Shown in pieces: positions 46,422 through 57,493 of a DNA stretch of 64,000 bases; position 1 is the first letter of the stretch; each line of letters starts with the position of its first letter. This stretch comes from Dermatophagoides farinae. Taxonomy: Eukaryota; Arthropoda; Arachnida; Sarcoptiformes; Pyroglyphidae. The stretch lies in the NCBI RefSeq assembly GCF_024713945.1, contig NC_134684.1, positions 3,851,001 to 3,915,000 of the forward strand, in the 5' to 3' direction. Below the pieces are notes generated by a model. It was not told the DNA's origin, made no database searches, and saw nothing but the letters and a program-made list of their open reading frames with translations. The position numbers and the translations under genes were made by a program.

Positions 46422-48522
46422 ATGATGGATAATCTGACGTTATTGTTAATATTATTCATATCATTCATTGTGATCATTTTGATTGTTATATTACTGATCT
46501 GGATTATACATGATCTTCATCATATTAAAAAATTTGGTAATAATCATCGTCATCGTCATTTGTTACAGCAGCAACAACAACAACAATCAGTGGATAATAG
46601 TTATTCGAAACCGAATCGCATAGTTCAACATCATTATCAACCGATCGAATCGTATGAATTAGGTCAGATGCAAACCTCCAATGAAACTAGTAAAAATCAT
46701 ACGTTCATTTCATATGTGAATGATGATTCGGTTGCTGATCAATTGATCAAAGTTAACAGTGATGACCATCATGGCATAAAGACCGTATCGACCATAGATA
46801 AACAAAGTAAGCTTCGAACATTCCTTATGACATTTAATCATCATTATGGTGACTATAATTATGATGGCAATGAAGATGATCATTTGTGTATGAACCATGA
46901 TTCCACCACATTACGAACGAATCGACCGATACCTGTACAGAATTTTTTTGCCTTTTTTCAATCAGCATCAAAAGATTCTGATCTTGGTTTTAGTCGTGAA
47001 TTCACTGCACTTGAACAAATATCACATCGTGAGCTATATACAAAGTTGCCATTAGTAGAATGTAGTCAATATTGTGATATGAATGGCAAGAATCGTTTCC
47101 AGAATGTTTTACCATGTAAGTTTTCACAATGTTTGATACAATCAATGATTAATGTTATGATTTTTTGTATAGATAAACATACACTAGTCAGACTTAGCGA
47201 TGGTCACGATGGCTATATGAACGCTAGCTTTATAGCCGGTCATAATGGGCCCAATGAATATATAGCAACATTGGCTCCATGGAATCAGGATTCAATAAGT
47301 GATTTCTATCGTCTTGTACTTAAATATCATGTAGCCATCATTGTAAATCTAGTCGAATTCGGTATGTATTTTGGCCGATTAAATCCGATGATTCATAATT
47401 ACATTTCATAGAAAGTATAGCCTATCTTCCTAAATGGATTAATGATGAACCTAAACGAATACGGCTAACCGATGATCAAAAAATGTTAACTGTAATGCTA
47501 GTCAATGAAGAACGGTTCGATCAATACGTCATACGTCACATTAAGCTAATGTTCGAATCAACCGACGATGTACATGAGGCGTATCAATTCCATTTTACCG
47601 GATGGAAAGATTTTGCCGTTCCAGAACAGGAACTACCAATTTTGCAATTTATAGAAAAAGTTCGCCAATATTATGAAAGACATTGTTCATCATCATTTTC
47701 GGGACAAAAAACACCAATAATTGTACATTGTCGGTAAGTGATATATAACACACACCTATTTGTTTTTCATTATGATCAATTGGATCCATGTTTCGAATGT
47801 AGAGCTGGAATAGGAAGGACTGGTACCTACATAGCAATCGATCATTTATGGCAACAATTGACCGAAAAATTTCTACTACCAGAATCACATAGAAAAAAAC
47901 TATGGCAGCAATCATTACGATGGCATGAACTTCGACACTTACATAAACAAGCAATTACAATGCCAATTCTCATTATCCAAGACCGATGCCGGTAGCCATA
48001 CGTTACCAATACGTTCTATTCATCAATGGATGCCTCATAAATTTGGAACTATAGCTCATATATTTCGTTCGACTACGGCTACATTAGGAAGACGATTACA
48101 TAATCGTAAAACGGTATACGATATGAATGATAGCAATCATACGGATCCTATACAACAGGATCCGGAAGCAGCTCATTTATTATCAAGGGCACCATATATG
48201 ATTGACATACATGGTCTTGTATACAGGATGCGATCCAATCGACGTGGTATGGTACAAACAGACGTAAGTATTATATTCTATTGATGATGTGACCACAAAA
48301 CTATGATTTATTCTTGGCCATTAGTCACAATACGCCTACATACACCGATGTGTTTATTATATTCTTCAACATTGGCTTTGTTTACAACTAATCGATTCTC
48401 AAGCCATCAGTCAACAGCAAACGGATGAAATCACGAATGAATCAAACAAACAGGACAAAACCATCGAAAATATAGTTAGCATCTGTAATGAGCCTTCTAC
48501 AAAAAACATTGAATCAGTCTGA
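46422..48522 (+). CDS. Membrane-anchored protein tyrosine phosphatase
   Basis: Five exons: 46,422-47,115; 47,173-47,361; 47,412-47,733; 47,803-48,263; 48,325-48,522. Residues about 4-33 form one transmembrane helix with almost nothing outside the cell, followed by a ~140-residue Asn/His-rich linker and one PTP domain. Landmarks: KNRFQNVLPY (pTyr loop), DGYMNASFI, W359-K-D361 (WPD loop), the P-loop HC401RAGIGRTG split by an intron, and QTDSQYAYIHRC (Q loop). All catalytic residues are present, so activity is expected. Oddities: the WPD proline is lysine; a long insertion follows the P-loop; and within that insertion exon 4 changes reading frame. The P-loop frame stops at 47,994-47,996, while the frame holding the rest of the domain is open only from about 47,863. 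An indel in the A7 run at 47,893-47,899 would explain this. No close named orthologue recognised. Confidence 0.9.
47893..47996 (+). other. Apparent +1 frame change inside PTP exon 4
   Basis: The frame carrying HCRAGIGRTG reads into TAG at 47,994-47,996. The frame carrying the C-terminal QTDSQYAYIHRC helix is shifted by one base. No GT donor exists in the overlap that would allow a small intron to restore phase. The run of seven A just after CACATAG is the most likely site of a one-base sequencing or assembly error. Confidence 0.6.
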
Positions 48523-49676
48523 ATGTGTATTTTTTTGGGGGAAGGGGGGTTCAATTATATCCACATATATGATTTGAGGAATCCATTTCCATTTTATGCT
48601 TGAATCGGATCTGATGGATTATGATTCGGAAGTAGCCATTTTTTGGCGAAAAAAAAATGTGATCACAACATGAAACGTGGGCAGTGTTTTTTTTTCTGTA
48701 TTTGTATTTATTAATGTGCACAACACATTATCAGCATCAATGATGACGAGAATCGATCGAATTTGATTGATTTCCGCCATCAATATGGTGTTCTAAGAGC
48801 ATTCAATCACCATCATCATTCTCGTTTTTTTTTCATTCATTCTTATATTCTTACTTTTGTTGATCAATAAAAACCGATGGGGGAGAGAGAGAGAGAGAAA
48901 GAAAAAAAAATAATTGCCCATCATTTACACACACACACTTACACTTTTTAAGTGTAAAAGCAGCAAAAAAATGGAATTTGAAAATCGGCTGAAAGATTAT
49001 AGAATATTCGGAGATTATAGCCACTCTTCTCATCATCATCATCATCAACATCATCGGACATATTCCACACACACACACACACACACACATTACATTGACA
49101 TTTTTTTTGGTCCAGTTATCAAGCTTTATTGGGGAAAACAAACATACAAACAAACAAACAAACACATACATACACATACAATTATTATATTCCGTTTTGT
49201 TATCCACAATGAATCCCACGCAACCAAACATACTAACATCAACAACAACAACAACATGAAGATCTATTCCGATTCATCGGATTAGGCCCCTAAGTCAAAT
49301 GGCCTACGTGTGTTTTGTGCGTGAATGTGTATCAATTGCAACAACATTCCAAAATAAAAGAATGATTGTTGGTTTTGTCAATGGGCCTTCGATAATTCGA
49401 AATGAATCCCACACAAACACATAGGTTGTAAATTGGTGATGTATATATGTGTTTATGTGTGTTTGTTTTGGTTTTGACACTTTGTATTGGACATCGTCGT
49501 ATATATATTTTTTTTTTTTTTGAATCGATTGACATTTTCCATTTGTTAACGGACATGATATTTTTTTCGGTCTGTTCGGGGGTTTCCTCTGGCTTGTTAT
49601 TGATTATAGTAGTTGTTGTTGTTGTTGTTGTTGTTTTTGTTATTATTAAGAATCGATCCAAATGTATTCCCGTCGG
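48523..49676. other. Intergenic, repeat-rich
   Basis: About 1.15 kb after the phosphatase: its 3' UTR, then GAGA, CA, AAAC and GTT repeats. No supportable gene on either strand. Confidence 0.7.
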
Positions 49677-49713
49677 TATATAAAGTCGAATCAAATTTCA
49701 AATTGACCCAGTA
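49677..49713 (+). promoter_or_regulatory. TATA box and initiator of the insulin-like gene
   Basis: TATATAAAG at 49,677-49,685 is followed by CCCAGTA, with the A(+1) at 49,710. This places the TATA core 31 bases upstream. The resulting 5' UTR would be 172 bases, unspliced, leading to the ATG at 49,882. Confidence 0.5.
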
Positions 49714-49881
49714 TGATTGAAAATCCGGAATCATATATCGACCAACATCAGACCGTAACTTCGGAATTGATATTTTTTCCTTTCTTGATTTGCAAATCAT
49801 ATCATTGGATATTGTTGGTCGCATTTTTATCATTATAATTGATCAATCAACCTGGCTTTAAAGCGGTTGTCGTTGTCCATA

Positions 49882-50679
49882 ATGAACATGGTTCGACAAT
49901 GGCTACCTTATTGGGCAATTATGGTTATCCTGTTGGCCACTATCATTGGTCGTATTTCTACTTGGCCTATGACCACAACCCTTACGGAAAATTCTACGCC
50001 CAAACCACCTCCACAATCATCGCCGTTAAGCACTGATCTCAGTGACATTTCGACGAATTCAAATCATACATCATCGATGGTCATGAATGGTGGTCATCGT
50101 CATCGTCGATCATCCGGCCAACGATTATGCGGCAAAGTATTAGTACAGGCCATGCAATTAGTCTGCAATGGTCAATATAATGGCCCGTCCATTTCTTCAT
50201 CATCGATGCTTGCCGCTGTCGCTGCTCAACCATCATCATCGGTATCCGCCGGTAACAAAATGTTACGACAGGTACGTCGAATGGTATTAACCATACATCC
50301 ACAACAACAATCACCATTACCGCAATCAGCCTCAACACCATCTCCACAGCCATCTTTACGGGAATTGGCCAATCGATTGAACATATCGCTTGCTCGTGTC
50401 TATTATGAAAACAACAAAAATGGTGGTTATTATGCCAGCTCGACAACTTCATCAGCAATTGACCATCAGGATGATCATGAAACCTCAATTCAAACAGCCT
50501 ATGTACCGGATGAACATAGTCATAGAGTACGTGTTCGTCGTGGAATCGTCGACGAATGCTGTTACAGTTCCTGTTCGTTTCAAGATATGCGACAATATTG
50601 TGCAGTGAGCACCAGTAACAATGATGATCAACGATTTAAATCAATTACCACAAAATCTACTAGCTATCACAACCAATAA
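49882..50679 (+). CDS. Insulin-like peptide precursor
   Basis: Single-exon frame of 265 residues. Signal peptide in residues about 1-23 (MNMVRQWLPYWAIMVILLAT). A pro-region with an N-glycosylation site precedes a basic site (RHRR, 73-76). The B chain contains LC83-x11-C95 (insulin spacing). A ~125-residue C region with Ser/Pro/Gln-rich parts follows and ends in RVRVRR (215-220). The A chain is GIVDECCYSSCSFQDMRQYC, with cysteines at A6, A7, A11 and A20 exactly as in insulin. A 25-residue tail follows. This is a secreted hormone ligand for insulin/IGF-type receptors, controlling growth, metabolism or reproduction by family knowledge. The C region is far longer than in vertebrate insulin, but the furin-like sites suggest removal. 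A second ATG (49,888) is an alternative start. The upstream TATA-initiator supports the intronless model. Confidence 0.93.
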   Translation: MNMVRQWLPYWAIMVILLATIIGRISTWPMTTTLTENSTPKPPPQSSPLSTDLSDISTNSNHTSSMVMNGGHRHRRSSGQRLCGKVLVQAMQLVCNGQYNGPSISSSSMLAAVAAQPSSSVSAGNKMLRQVRRMVLTIHPQQQSPLPQSASTPSPQPSLRELANRLNISLARVYYENNKNGGYYASSTTSSAIDHQDDHETSIQTAYVPDEHSHRVRVRRGIVDECCYSSCSFQDMRQYCAVSTSNNDDQRFKSITTKSTSYHNQ

Positions 50680-50944
50680 TGATGATGACCCATATCCCGG
50701 TGATCAATATATGATATTATATGTCACGTGCAAGCCCTGTACTATTTCTAATCCGAACCAAACCAAACCAAATCAATTACACACAATCATCACAAAATGA
50801 TCGATATTTGATAATTAAAAAAAAGCTTTGACTTTTTGTTGTGTTCAATTCAATCATTTGAATAGAATCATTATTGAATGAATGATCAAGAAAAAAAAGG
50901 GAAATATAAAAAAGGTGTTATCTATAACGTTCTATTCTGGAACT

Positions 50945-52313
50945 TTAATTGAATCGTATACGGCATACATCGTCATTGTTTCTATTGGCAATGGCAATTA
51001 TTTTGTCGAATAGTTCGCTAGCTGAATTACAATTGTCGCCTAATTTTTCATAGTTTGTTAACAATTGAATTACGTGGTCAGCAGCAGTTGTTGATGATTC
51101 ATCAAACAATGGTCTGTCGTCTGTTGATGATCGTAATATTTTACCAATTATGTACTGTATCCAAAGTACATTGGTTCGTGGATGATATTGTTTCCAATGT
51201 TGATCATCATTACCGGTAACCAATTGATTCATTAGTTCATATGTACGATCAAGTTCACTGTTGCTGGCGCTAAGATTATCACTTGTAAACAAATAGGATA
51301 AGTGTTTATAGTGAACATTTTGTCCTGAATTAAGCGGAGGAAGGAATATATTAGAATATTTTTTCATATATGATATATAACGACATTTTCGACTGACCTA
51401 TTCGTATTCGAGAAAAAGTAGTGTCGATTATCTTCACCATACAGCCATATGTTAGTAATGAAAGCGTACGACTTCCTATCATATAATGGACCATTGTTTT
51501 GTTTGTTGTTTGCACAAGAACATTACCACCATGAAGGTCACGATGTTCAAATTGAAACACTGTTTCGGCTATCATTAAGCCAATAATCAATTGTTTCACT
51601 ATAGATAAACAGGCTAATGGTTTCAACTGTTCCAAACAATCGGTGATGGGCAATCCACAATCTTCCATCACTAACATCATATATTCTTGCGGTATTTGAT
51701 TAGACAAATTATATTCATCCGACATGTTGCCAACAAATGGCCATCCATCATCATCATCATCATCATCATCGTCGTCGTCGTCATCGTTGTTGTTATTCGT
51801 TTGAACATTGAAGCATGGACCTAATGGGCCATGAAGTAACGTTGATAGAAACAATCGAGGAAATGTAGGACACATGTAGAGTCGACCATCACTATGTTGA
51901 TATCGACTATTCAACCGGGACAATGTACGCTGTATGATCCATTCATTGTGGACATCATTATATGAACTAATTCGGTTCAGAATGGTCAAACGTTGCAATA
52001 ATTCTCCGGACAACAATGGTATCATTTTTAATATGACCGGATCGATCATAGAACTTTTTTGATTTTTAAGTTTTATCATTGTGTTTGGCTCCAAAAGACG
52101 ATATACGTGTGCATAGGAACCGGAATCTATATGTTTAATAGCTTCGTTTATACGATGATTATCATGAAACACATAGTCATAATGTGGAACAGAATCCTGT
52201 TCTAATTGATCAAGTAATAAACGTCGATATTGATCGTCAATAGTGAAACGATCGAAAACTTGTCCAAAGAATGATATAGCATGATCATCTGATTGCTTTG
52301 TTTTGGTTGCCAT
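50945..52313 (-). CDS. HASPIN: Haspin protein kinase
   Basis: Two exons (52,313-51,398; 51,324-50,945), 431 residues. Haspin phosphorylates histone H3 Thr3 in mitosis, recruiting Aurora B. The kinase fold is seen as IDSGSYAHVYRL (glycine loop), VILK96, the helix-C candidate E124, HRDLH (257-261) with GGNV, and IIDTTFSR (D297). That last motif is the haspin DYT-type replacement of DFG, here DTT. The C-terminal lobe has YHPRTNVLWIQYI, the typical haspin domain end. The long N-terminal regulatory region of vertebrate haspin is missing; only ~55 residues precede the kinase. A run of 13 Asp (177-189), encoded by a (GAT/GAC) repeat, sits in an insertion. The ATG used is the first after an acceptor-like CCAATAG, so an extra 5' exon cannot be excluded. 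Divergent from the next gene by 221 bp. Confidence 0.95.
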
Positions 52314-52534
52314 TTGGTTGTCTTTTTTACAATCTATTGGAATGAACAATTGCTAATGGTAGAAATAACAAACTTTGATAAATTCGAAAACTGCACTTTC
52401 AGATTGAAATTTTTTTAATAAAATCATTTTTATTGATGAATTTTGAACAAATTATATTTATATTTATAACAACAATTAAGTTTTAATATTCGAATGACAT
52501 TTATTCTGAATGGAAAAATTCCACTGGTCGTACA

Positions 52535-53722
52535 ATGGAGCGTTCACACAGGACATGGTTGATTTGGTTGGTTCTATGTTCATATGCGAATGCCATTACA
52601 TTCTACAAGGTATGTAGAATATTCATTTTTTTTTATCATTTCTGATTGCCAAAGGACAAATTCATCATCATTGATATAATTAGTCAAATTGTTCGGACAT
52701 TAGTTCGGATCCATCTACAAACATAATATTAATCGGTATACATCGTAATCATTTGACCATTATTGATCGTCGATTCTGGGTGTTTGAAATCGAACGAACA
52801 CTATTCATTGGTTATGATTTTCGTATTTTATTCGGTAAAATGTATACAAAAATGCCCATTCAAAAACTATGGCCACATGCATATCGTGTTCGTGAAGATG
52901 AAAATCGTTTCGAAAAACTTCGACATCATGTTCGTTTTGGTTGGATTTGGTCGGAATACAATCTGACATTTGCATATCAAACTAAACGGAATGATGAAAA
53001 ATTACGTTTCTTTAGCTACGATTTAGCCTCTGATCGTTGGCATTGGAATGTGACCGTAAAACAATCTTTGGCCACAACAAAAGTGAATAAAGACCTGGTG
53101 TTCATATCGAACATGTTACCGAATCGACAACGAATGTGGCTAATACGTTATCGTCGTCATGATAGACAAATTCTGATGGCCCGTTATGATAGCCTAAAAC
53201 AATGGTATTTTTTGTGTTCGGCTGATCTTGTCGATGATGGCCGCCGTATAGACAATGTTACAATTGGCAATAATTCATGTACACCAAAATCAATAGCACC
53301 AATGGCTTTAGATGATCAGCCAATAATCAAAGCTTTTCAAACACATACTCGATTCTTTTTCATTACCAATCGTTATGTTTACTATGTATCATCATCGTTG
53401 GTACGAAGTAAATCTTTGCTTTTGGGCATACGATTTCAGATGCAACGTAAAGAAATTGAAAAACTGTTTATATGTGAACCATCAATATTGCAATTTATAC
53501 AATATAATCGTATGTATATCATTAATATTTTCATTGTTTTTACTAACTAAGCTGATGAAAAAAATTTTTTTTTCTCACATCACAAACACAACAGCCAAAT
53601 CTGTGTTTATATTGATGATGTTCACTTTAATAGGTATCGCTGCCATTATATATGGTATCTACTTGTCCAGTCTATCTGGTCAACGTAGCATTCGTAATTT
53701 AGTGATGAAAAGTAAAAAATAA
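52535..53722 (+). CDS. Type I membrane glycoprotein, family unknown
   Basis: Three exons (52,535-52,609; 52,684-53,509; 53,595-53,722) join to 342 residues. Residues 1-20 (MERSHRTWLIWLVLCSYANA) are a signal peptide. The ~280-residue extracellular or lumenal part is Arg/Tyr/Phe/Trp-rich and has at least five N-glycosylation sequons (NCS, NLT, NVT, NVT, NNS). Repeating short beta-like segments (IILIGIHRNHLTIIDRRFW, LRFFSYDLASDRWHW, QILMARYDSLKQWYFL) suggest a propeller-like or hemopexin-like fold; this is inference. One transmembrane helix (304-325) and a short basic tail (RNLVMKSKK) follow, fitting type I topology in the ER, Golgi or plasma membrane. The stop codon is 12 bases from the stop of the convergent gene, so the two 3' UTRs must overlap. 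Confidence 0.85.
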
Positions 53723-53734
53723 AAATTATTTTCT

Positions 53735-54220
53735 TCAACCTTTGACCTGTGGATGTTGTTTTAGTTGTTGTTGTTGATGATACGGTTGAACATGATGATG
53801 TTGAACTGATGATAAAACAACAGGCTGTGCAGAATTCATGGATGTAATTGTGGTTGGATGCTGTTGCTGCTGCTGTTGCTGTAATTGTTGTTTACGTTTG
53901 ATGTGATCCAACATGACAAACAATCGGGTCTGTTTTTCACGTAATCGTGTCATAACATCACGTACATGACGCTCAAGACCATCCCATGGTTCATGACAAC
54001 GGCTATACAATGTTTCAATACGAGTAATGTATCGTTCACTTTCATCTAAATAATAGCGTATAATATCTTTATCATGAAATTGTTGCGATGATTGTGGATT
54101 ATCATCGGTTGTTGTTGTCGTTGTAGTAGGAAATTTAACAAATATTTCAGCCAATACCAGCATATGTCTTAATTCTTGTTGCGATTTTCGCAATTCAATT
54201 TTTGCATGTTCGGATGACAT
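53735..54220 (-). CDS. Small coiled-coil protein with polyglutamine tail
   Basis: Intronless frame of 161 residues. Residues 1-30 and about 50-110 are helical and charged (ELRKSQQELRHMLVLAEIF; RYITRIETLYSRCHEPWDGL; LREKQTRLFVMLDHIKRKQQ), separated by a Thr-repeat loop. The last 50 residues are Gln/His-rich. No signal peptide or membrane segment; cytosol or nucleus is likely. The layout resembles small Mediator or other complex subunits, but no diagnostic motif is visible and I make no assignment. Lies 132 bp downstream of APEX2 on the same strand. Start ATG is the first in frame, preceded by a T-rich tract. Confidence 0.75.
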   Translation of the reverse strand: MSSEHAKIELRKSQQELRHMLVLAEIFVKFPTTTTTTTDDNPQSSQQFHDKDIIRYYLDESERYITRIETLYSRCHEPWDGLERHVRDVMTRLREKQTRLFVMLDHIKRKQQLQQQQQQQHPTTITSMNSAQPVVLSSVQHHHVQPYHQQQQLKQHPQVKG

Positions 54221-54352
54221 GATTTTTTTTCTATTTTTAATATGTTATCGAATCAACGTATCAGGTACTTGAGATCATCATAAAATATAACAAAGGGTCC
54301 CGATCAAAATATTGCTCAATCAATTTTTAGAGTTTGCGCGCTGAAATCATCA

Positions 54353-55962
54353 TCATTTGATCCATCGGAAAAAATTACAACGAGTCTCGGGATGTCCTTC
54401 TGGCTTCAGCGATGGTTTTGAACATTGATAAAATTCTCGGCCATAATTTATGCCTGTTTTTCGAACTTTACGTCGTACGCAAGGTAAACCATGACCAGTA
54501 CATAAGGGAATATGCTCTATTTTTGATTTAGCATCCAATAATTGGCGCCATTTTTCCGATTGATTTGGCATAGCTATGGTTACTGTTGTTGCTTCATCAT
54601 TGTCTATCGTTTGTGTTGTCATCAGTGGTTGTTGCTGAGGTCTAATCTGCTTAACACCCGTAAGGAAAGAGGATATCTTTGTCTGTTGTAGTTGTTGTTG
54701 TTGCTTTTCACATTTAAGTTTCTTAATGATAATTTGATCACTGCTCGATGATCCAAATTGATCATTTTGATTTTGATTTATGTTTGGCTTAGTGGTGGTG
54801 AGAAAATGACGTATTGATCCACGTTGTTTGATTGGATCGAATTCAGGCCACTGTTTAGTGCAATGAACTGAATAATATTGATGATCAGGACCAATAAACC
54901 GAATTTGATCATCAAATTGGGCCATCACAGGACAATGATCAGAACCGACAACACTGGTTAAATGGTAACAATGACGCATGTATGGGCAGAGTCGACGATC
55001 TACTAGAATATAATCGATTCGAGATCCATAATTAGTATAGCGACCACCAATCTGTGAGTTCCAACAGGTGAAAGCTCCTGTTACATCACCATTCATATGA
55101 CGAAATGCATCCACTAATCTACCATCGTTGAGTAATTCTTGCAACCAGATACGGGAATTTGATCCTAAATAGCCGAATTCGGCATCATTGTACACATCGA
55201 TTGGTTGATTGGCAGTATTAAGATCACCGACTACGATCACATGATTGCGACTATTGTTGTCTTCAAATAACGCTTTAATTCGTCGTTCGACTAGATGATA
55301 GAATTTGAGCTGAAATAATTCACGATCTGGTCGGCTTGAATCATTACGTGGACAGTATAGATTGAATACGTATAACCATTCGCCTCCATGACAATGACTA
55401 ACATCTGTTTCGCCTATTTGGATGGCATGTTTAGTGACAATACAACGACCTTCTCGATCCACTTGTCTCCAGTTAACGTAATCACTATCGGCATTCCTTT
55501 TAAATTTTCTGGACCATCGCTTTTCAAATAAAGAATCCTCTTCCAAATGATCGAATAAATCTTTGGCGAATATTTCGAATACATCATTGACAAGTGTAAC
55601 TTCAGCTGCCCAAGGTCGACAATTGTTATTTTCACGGACATATGTTGCCACTCCAGAATAGCCTGATTGATGAGACAGGTGATTGGCTTCGGATGAAGGA
55701 AATGAAAAATATGATGTATAACCAGAAACAAAAGCCATCCATTCAGTTAACGATGAACCTGATTATGGCAAAAAAATAAATTCTGATTTAGTTTATTCAA
55801 CAAACCATAACCATTGTACGTACGAGATAATTTAGTTTCCTGAAGGCAAACCATGTCTGCTTGACCATCAAATTTTTCAAATATTGCAGGTCTAAATTGT
55901 TGAGGGCCACCAAACGATCGAAGTCCATTGATATTCCATGTAATAATTTTGAAACCCATCAT
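54353..55962 (-). CDS. APEX2: AP endonuclease 2
   Basis: Two exons (55,962-55,824; 55,758-54,353) give 514 residues, matching human APEX2 (518). It cleaves abasic sites and 3'-blocked ends and acts as a 3'-5' nuclease with PCNA in base-excision repair and ATR signalling. Exo/endo/phosphatase domain residues 1-335: WNINGLR (9-15), CLQE42TK, GD225LN227, SRIDYILVD (292-300), GSD320H321CPV; all catalytic positions are present. A PCNA-binding box QTKISSFL lies at 405-412. A GRF zinc finger (about 466-514) holds H468, C473, C492 and C507, with NYGREFYQC and CNFFRW, for single-stranded DNA binding. A polyglutamine linker precedes the PIP box. Two adjacent ATGs start the protein; the second gives the same protein minus one Met. 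Confidence 0.97.
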
Positions 55963-57376
55963 GGATCGGCGGCAAATTAATTGAAAACAACAAAAACATC
56001 ACATGAATCAACATTCGGCAACACGTCATTTATGATTGATCTTGATTTAAAAAAAAATTGAAAAATACAAAAAGAGCATGGTGTTCACACATTGATGGCA
56101 ATTGAATGACTTAATTAATTATGGATGCATTCAATAAGAGTGGCAATTATCATCGATCGATGTCGTCGATGCCATCGCATCATATCATGGATATGATACA
56201 AGTCCTCAATGTATGAATATTTTGTCTATGTGTGTGTATTAATTTCATATTTGTTTCATTCATTCACTTGAAACAAACTTGACCTTTGTGTACATTAATT
56301 CATGAATTGATTGATCATTGTCGAATGCTAAAATTGTAACGATTTTTTGTTGTCACTATTTTTTTCGGGGAGGGAGGGGGAAGGGGAGACCATCGATTAC
56401 CTTGATAATAAATTGCGTAAACAAAAAAAATTTTTTTTTTTTACATATCTGGCTGAACGATGGTAAACTTTGTTGGATAAATAAATACAATTGTTTAGAA
56501 AGGCTAAATTTGGGGCCTTTTGCAAATAATCATCAAAAATAATAATGTGATCATTCGTGTATATATCATTGAAGATGATTGAAATGTTCAATCCGATTGA
56601 ATGATTACATTTGTCTATTTATTTATTCAATTTTTGTTTGTTTGTTTGTTTTGTTTTGTTTTTATTTGATATAAAACCATTTGCTTTTATATGGGTTATC
56701 ATTTTTTTATCATCGTCCATCCATCCATAATAATAATTGGCTATTGATTTCATTACACTGTAGTGTATCTAATCTCATTATAAATGATCGGAATTGATTG
56801 AGATTATTATTTCGTTCAACTTCTGTGTTTGCATGGCGAATTGATTTATTGATTGATTGATTGAATTGAATTGAACATTTAGATATATAGACATGGGAAC
56901 CTTGACATTGTATATATTTATATTTGTCCAGATAAATCGGTAGTCACATTCGAATAGCTCAAGATCAAATCTCATACATTGCCTATAGACATGTTTTGTC
57001 CACACACACACACACACACACACACAGCTTGACACATCATGGATATCAAAAATGCAGCTTGACGATTTGATCGCTATGATGATGATGATGATGATGGCAC
57101 CGATGATTGCGTAACTTTTCTCCATATGCCCTTATCCAGTACATTTTAAAATTACACACACACACACACAAGTGATGATAATGTCTTAAATCACTAATTT
57201 GAGATGACCACACACACACACGCAACATTCATGTGGTTGATCTCTGTATTAGTGCCGTCCGTTAGACTCACATACACCGCCACCACCACGTACAAAATAG
57301 AAAGAAAAATCGATGCTAAAAATGAGATACATTTGGATGTATGGAATGGACACTGGGCTTCATCGTTTTTTTTTCG
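55963..57376. other. Intergenic region
   Basis: 1.4 kb between APEX2 and the small secreted gene. Contains the APEX2 promoter, a G-rich patch (56,367-56,389), T and TTTG tracts, and CA tracts near 57,002 and 57,155. No supportable gene. Confidence 0.7.
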
Positions 57377-57386
57377 TATATAAATA
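57377..57386 (+). promoter_or_regulatory. TATA box of small secreted peptide gene
   Basis: TATATAAATA, 117 bases before the ATG at 57,494. No strong TCAGT initiator at the right distance; the gene is nonetheless well placed for TATA-driven expression. Confidence 0.5.
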
Positions 57387-57493
57387 CGGCAGGCATTTTT
57401 TTGAAATATTGGCCATCCTGATCAAATTCGAAACGACAGCGCGAAGCCATAAACACATTGATATATAATAATTAAATTTAAAATCAATCGATC

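Noticed and set aside
47830-48090. Mini-intron restoring the phosphatase frame
   Set aside because: No GT donor lies in the needed interval; the one at 47,993 gives the wrong phase with available acceptors.
53735-54220. Mediator subunit 30
   Set aside because: Only general helical layout is similar; no conserved motif could be matched.
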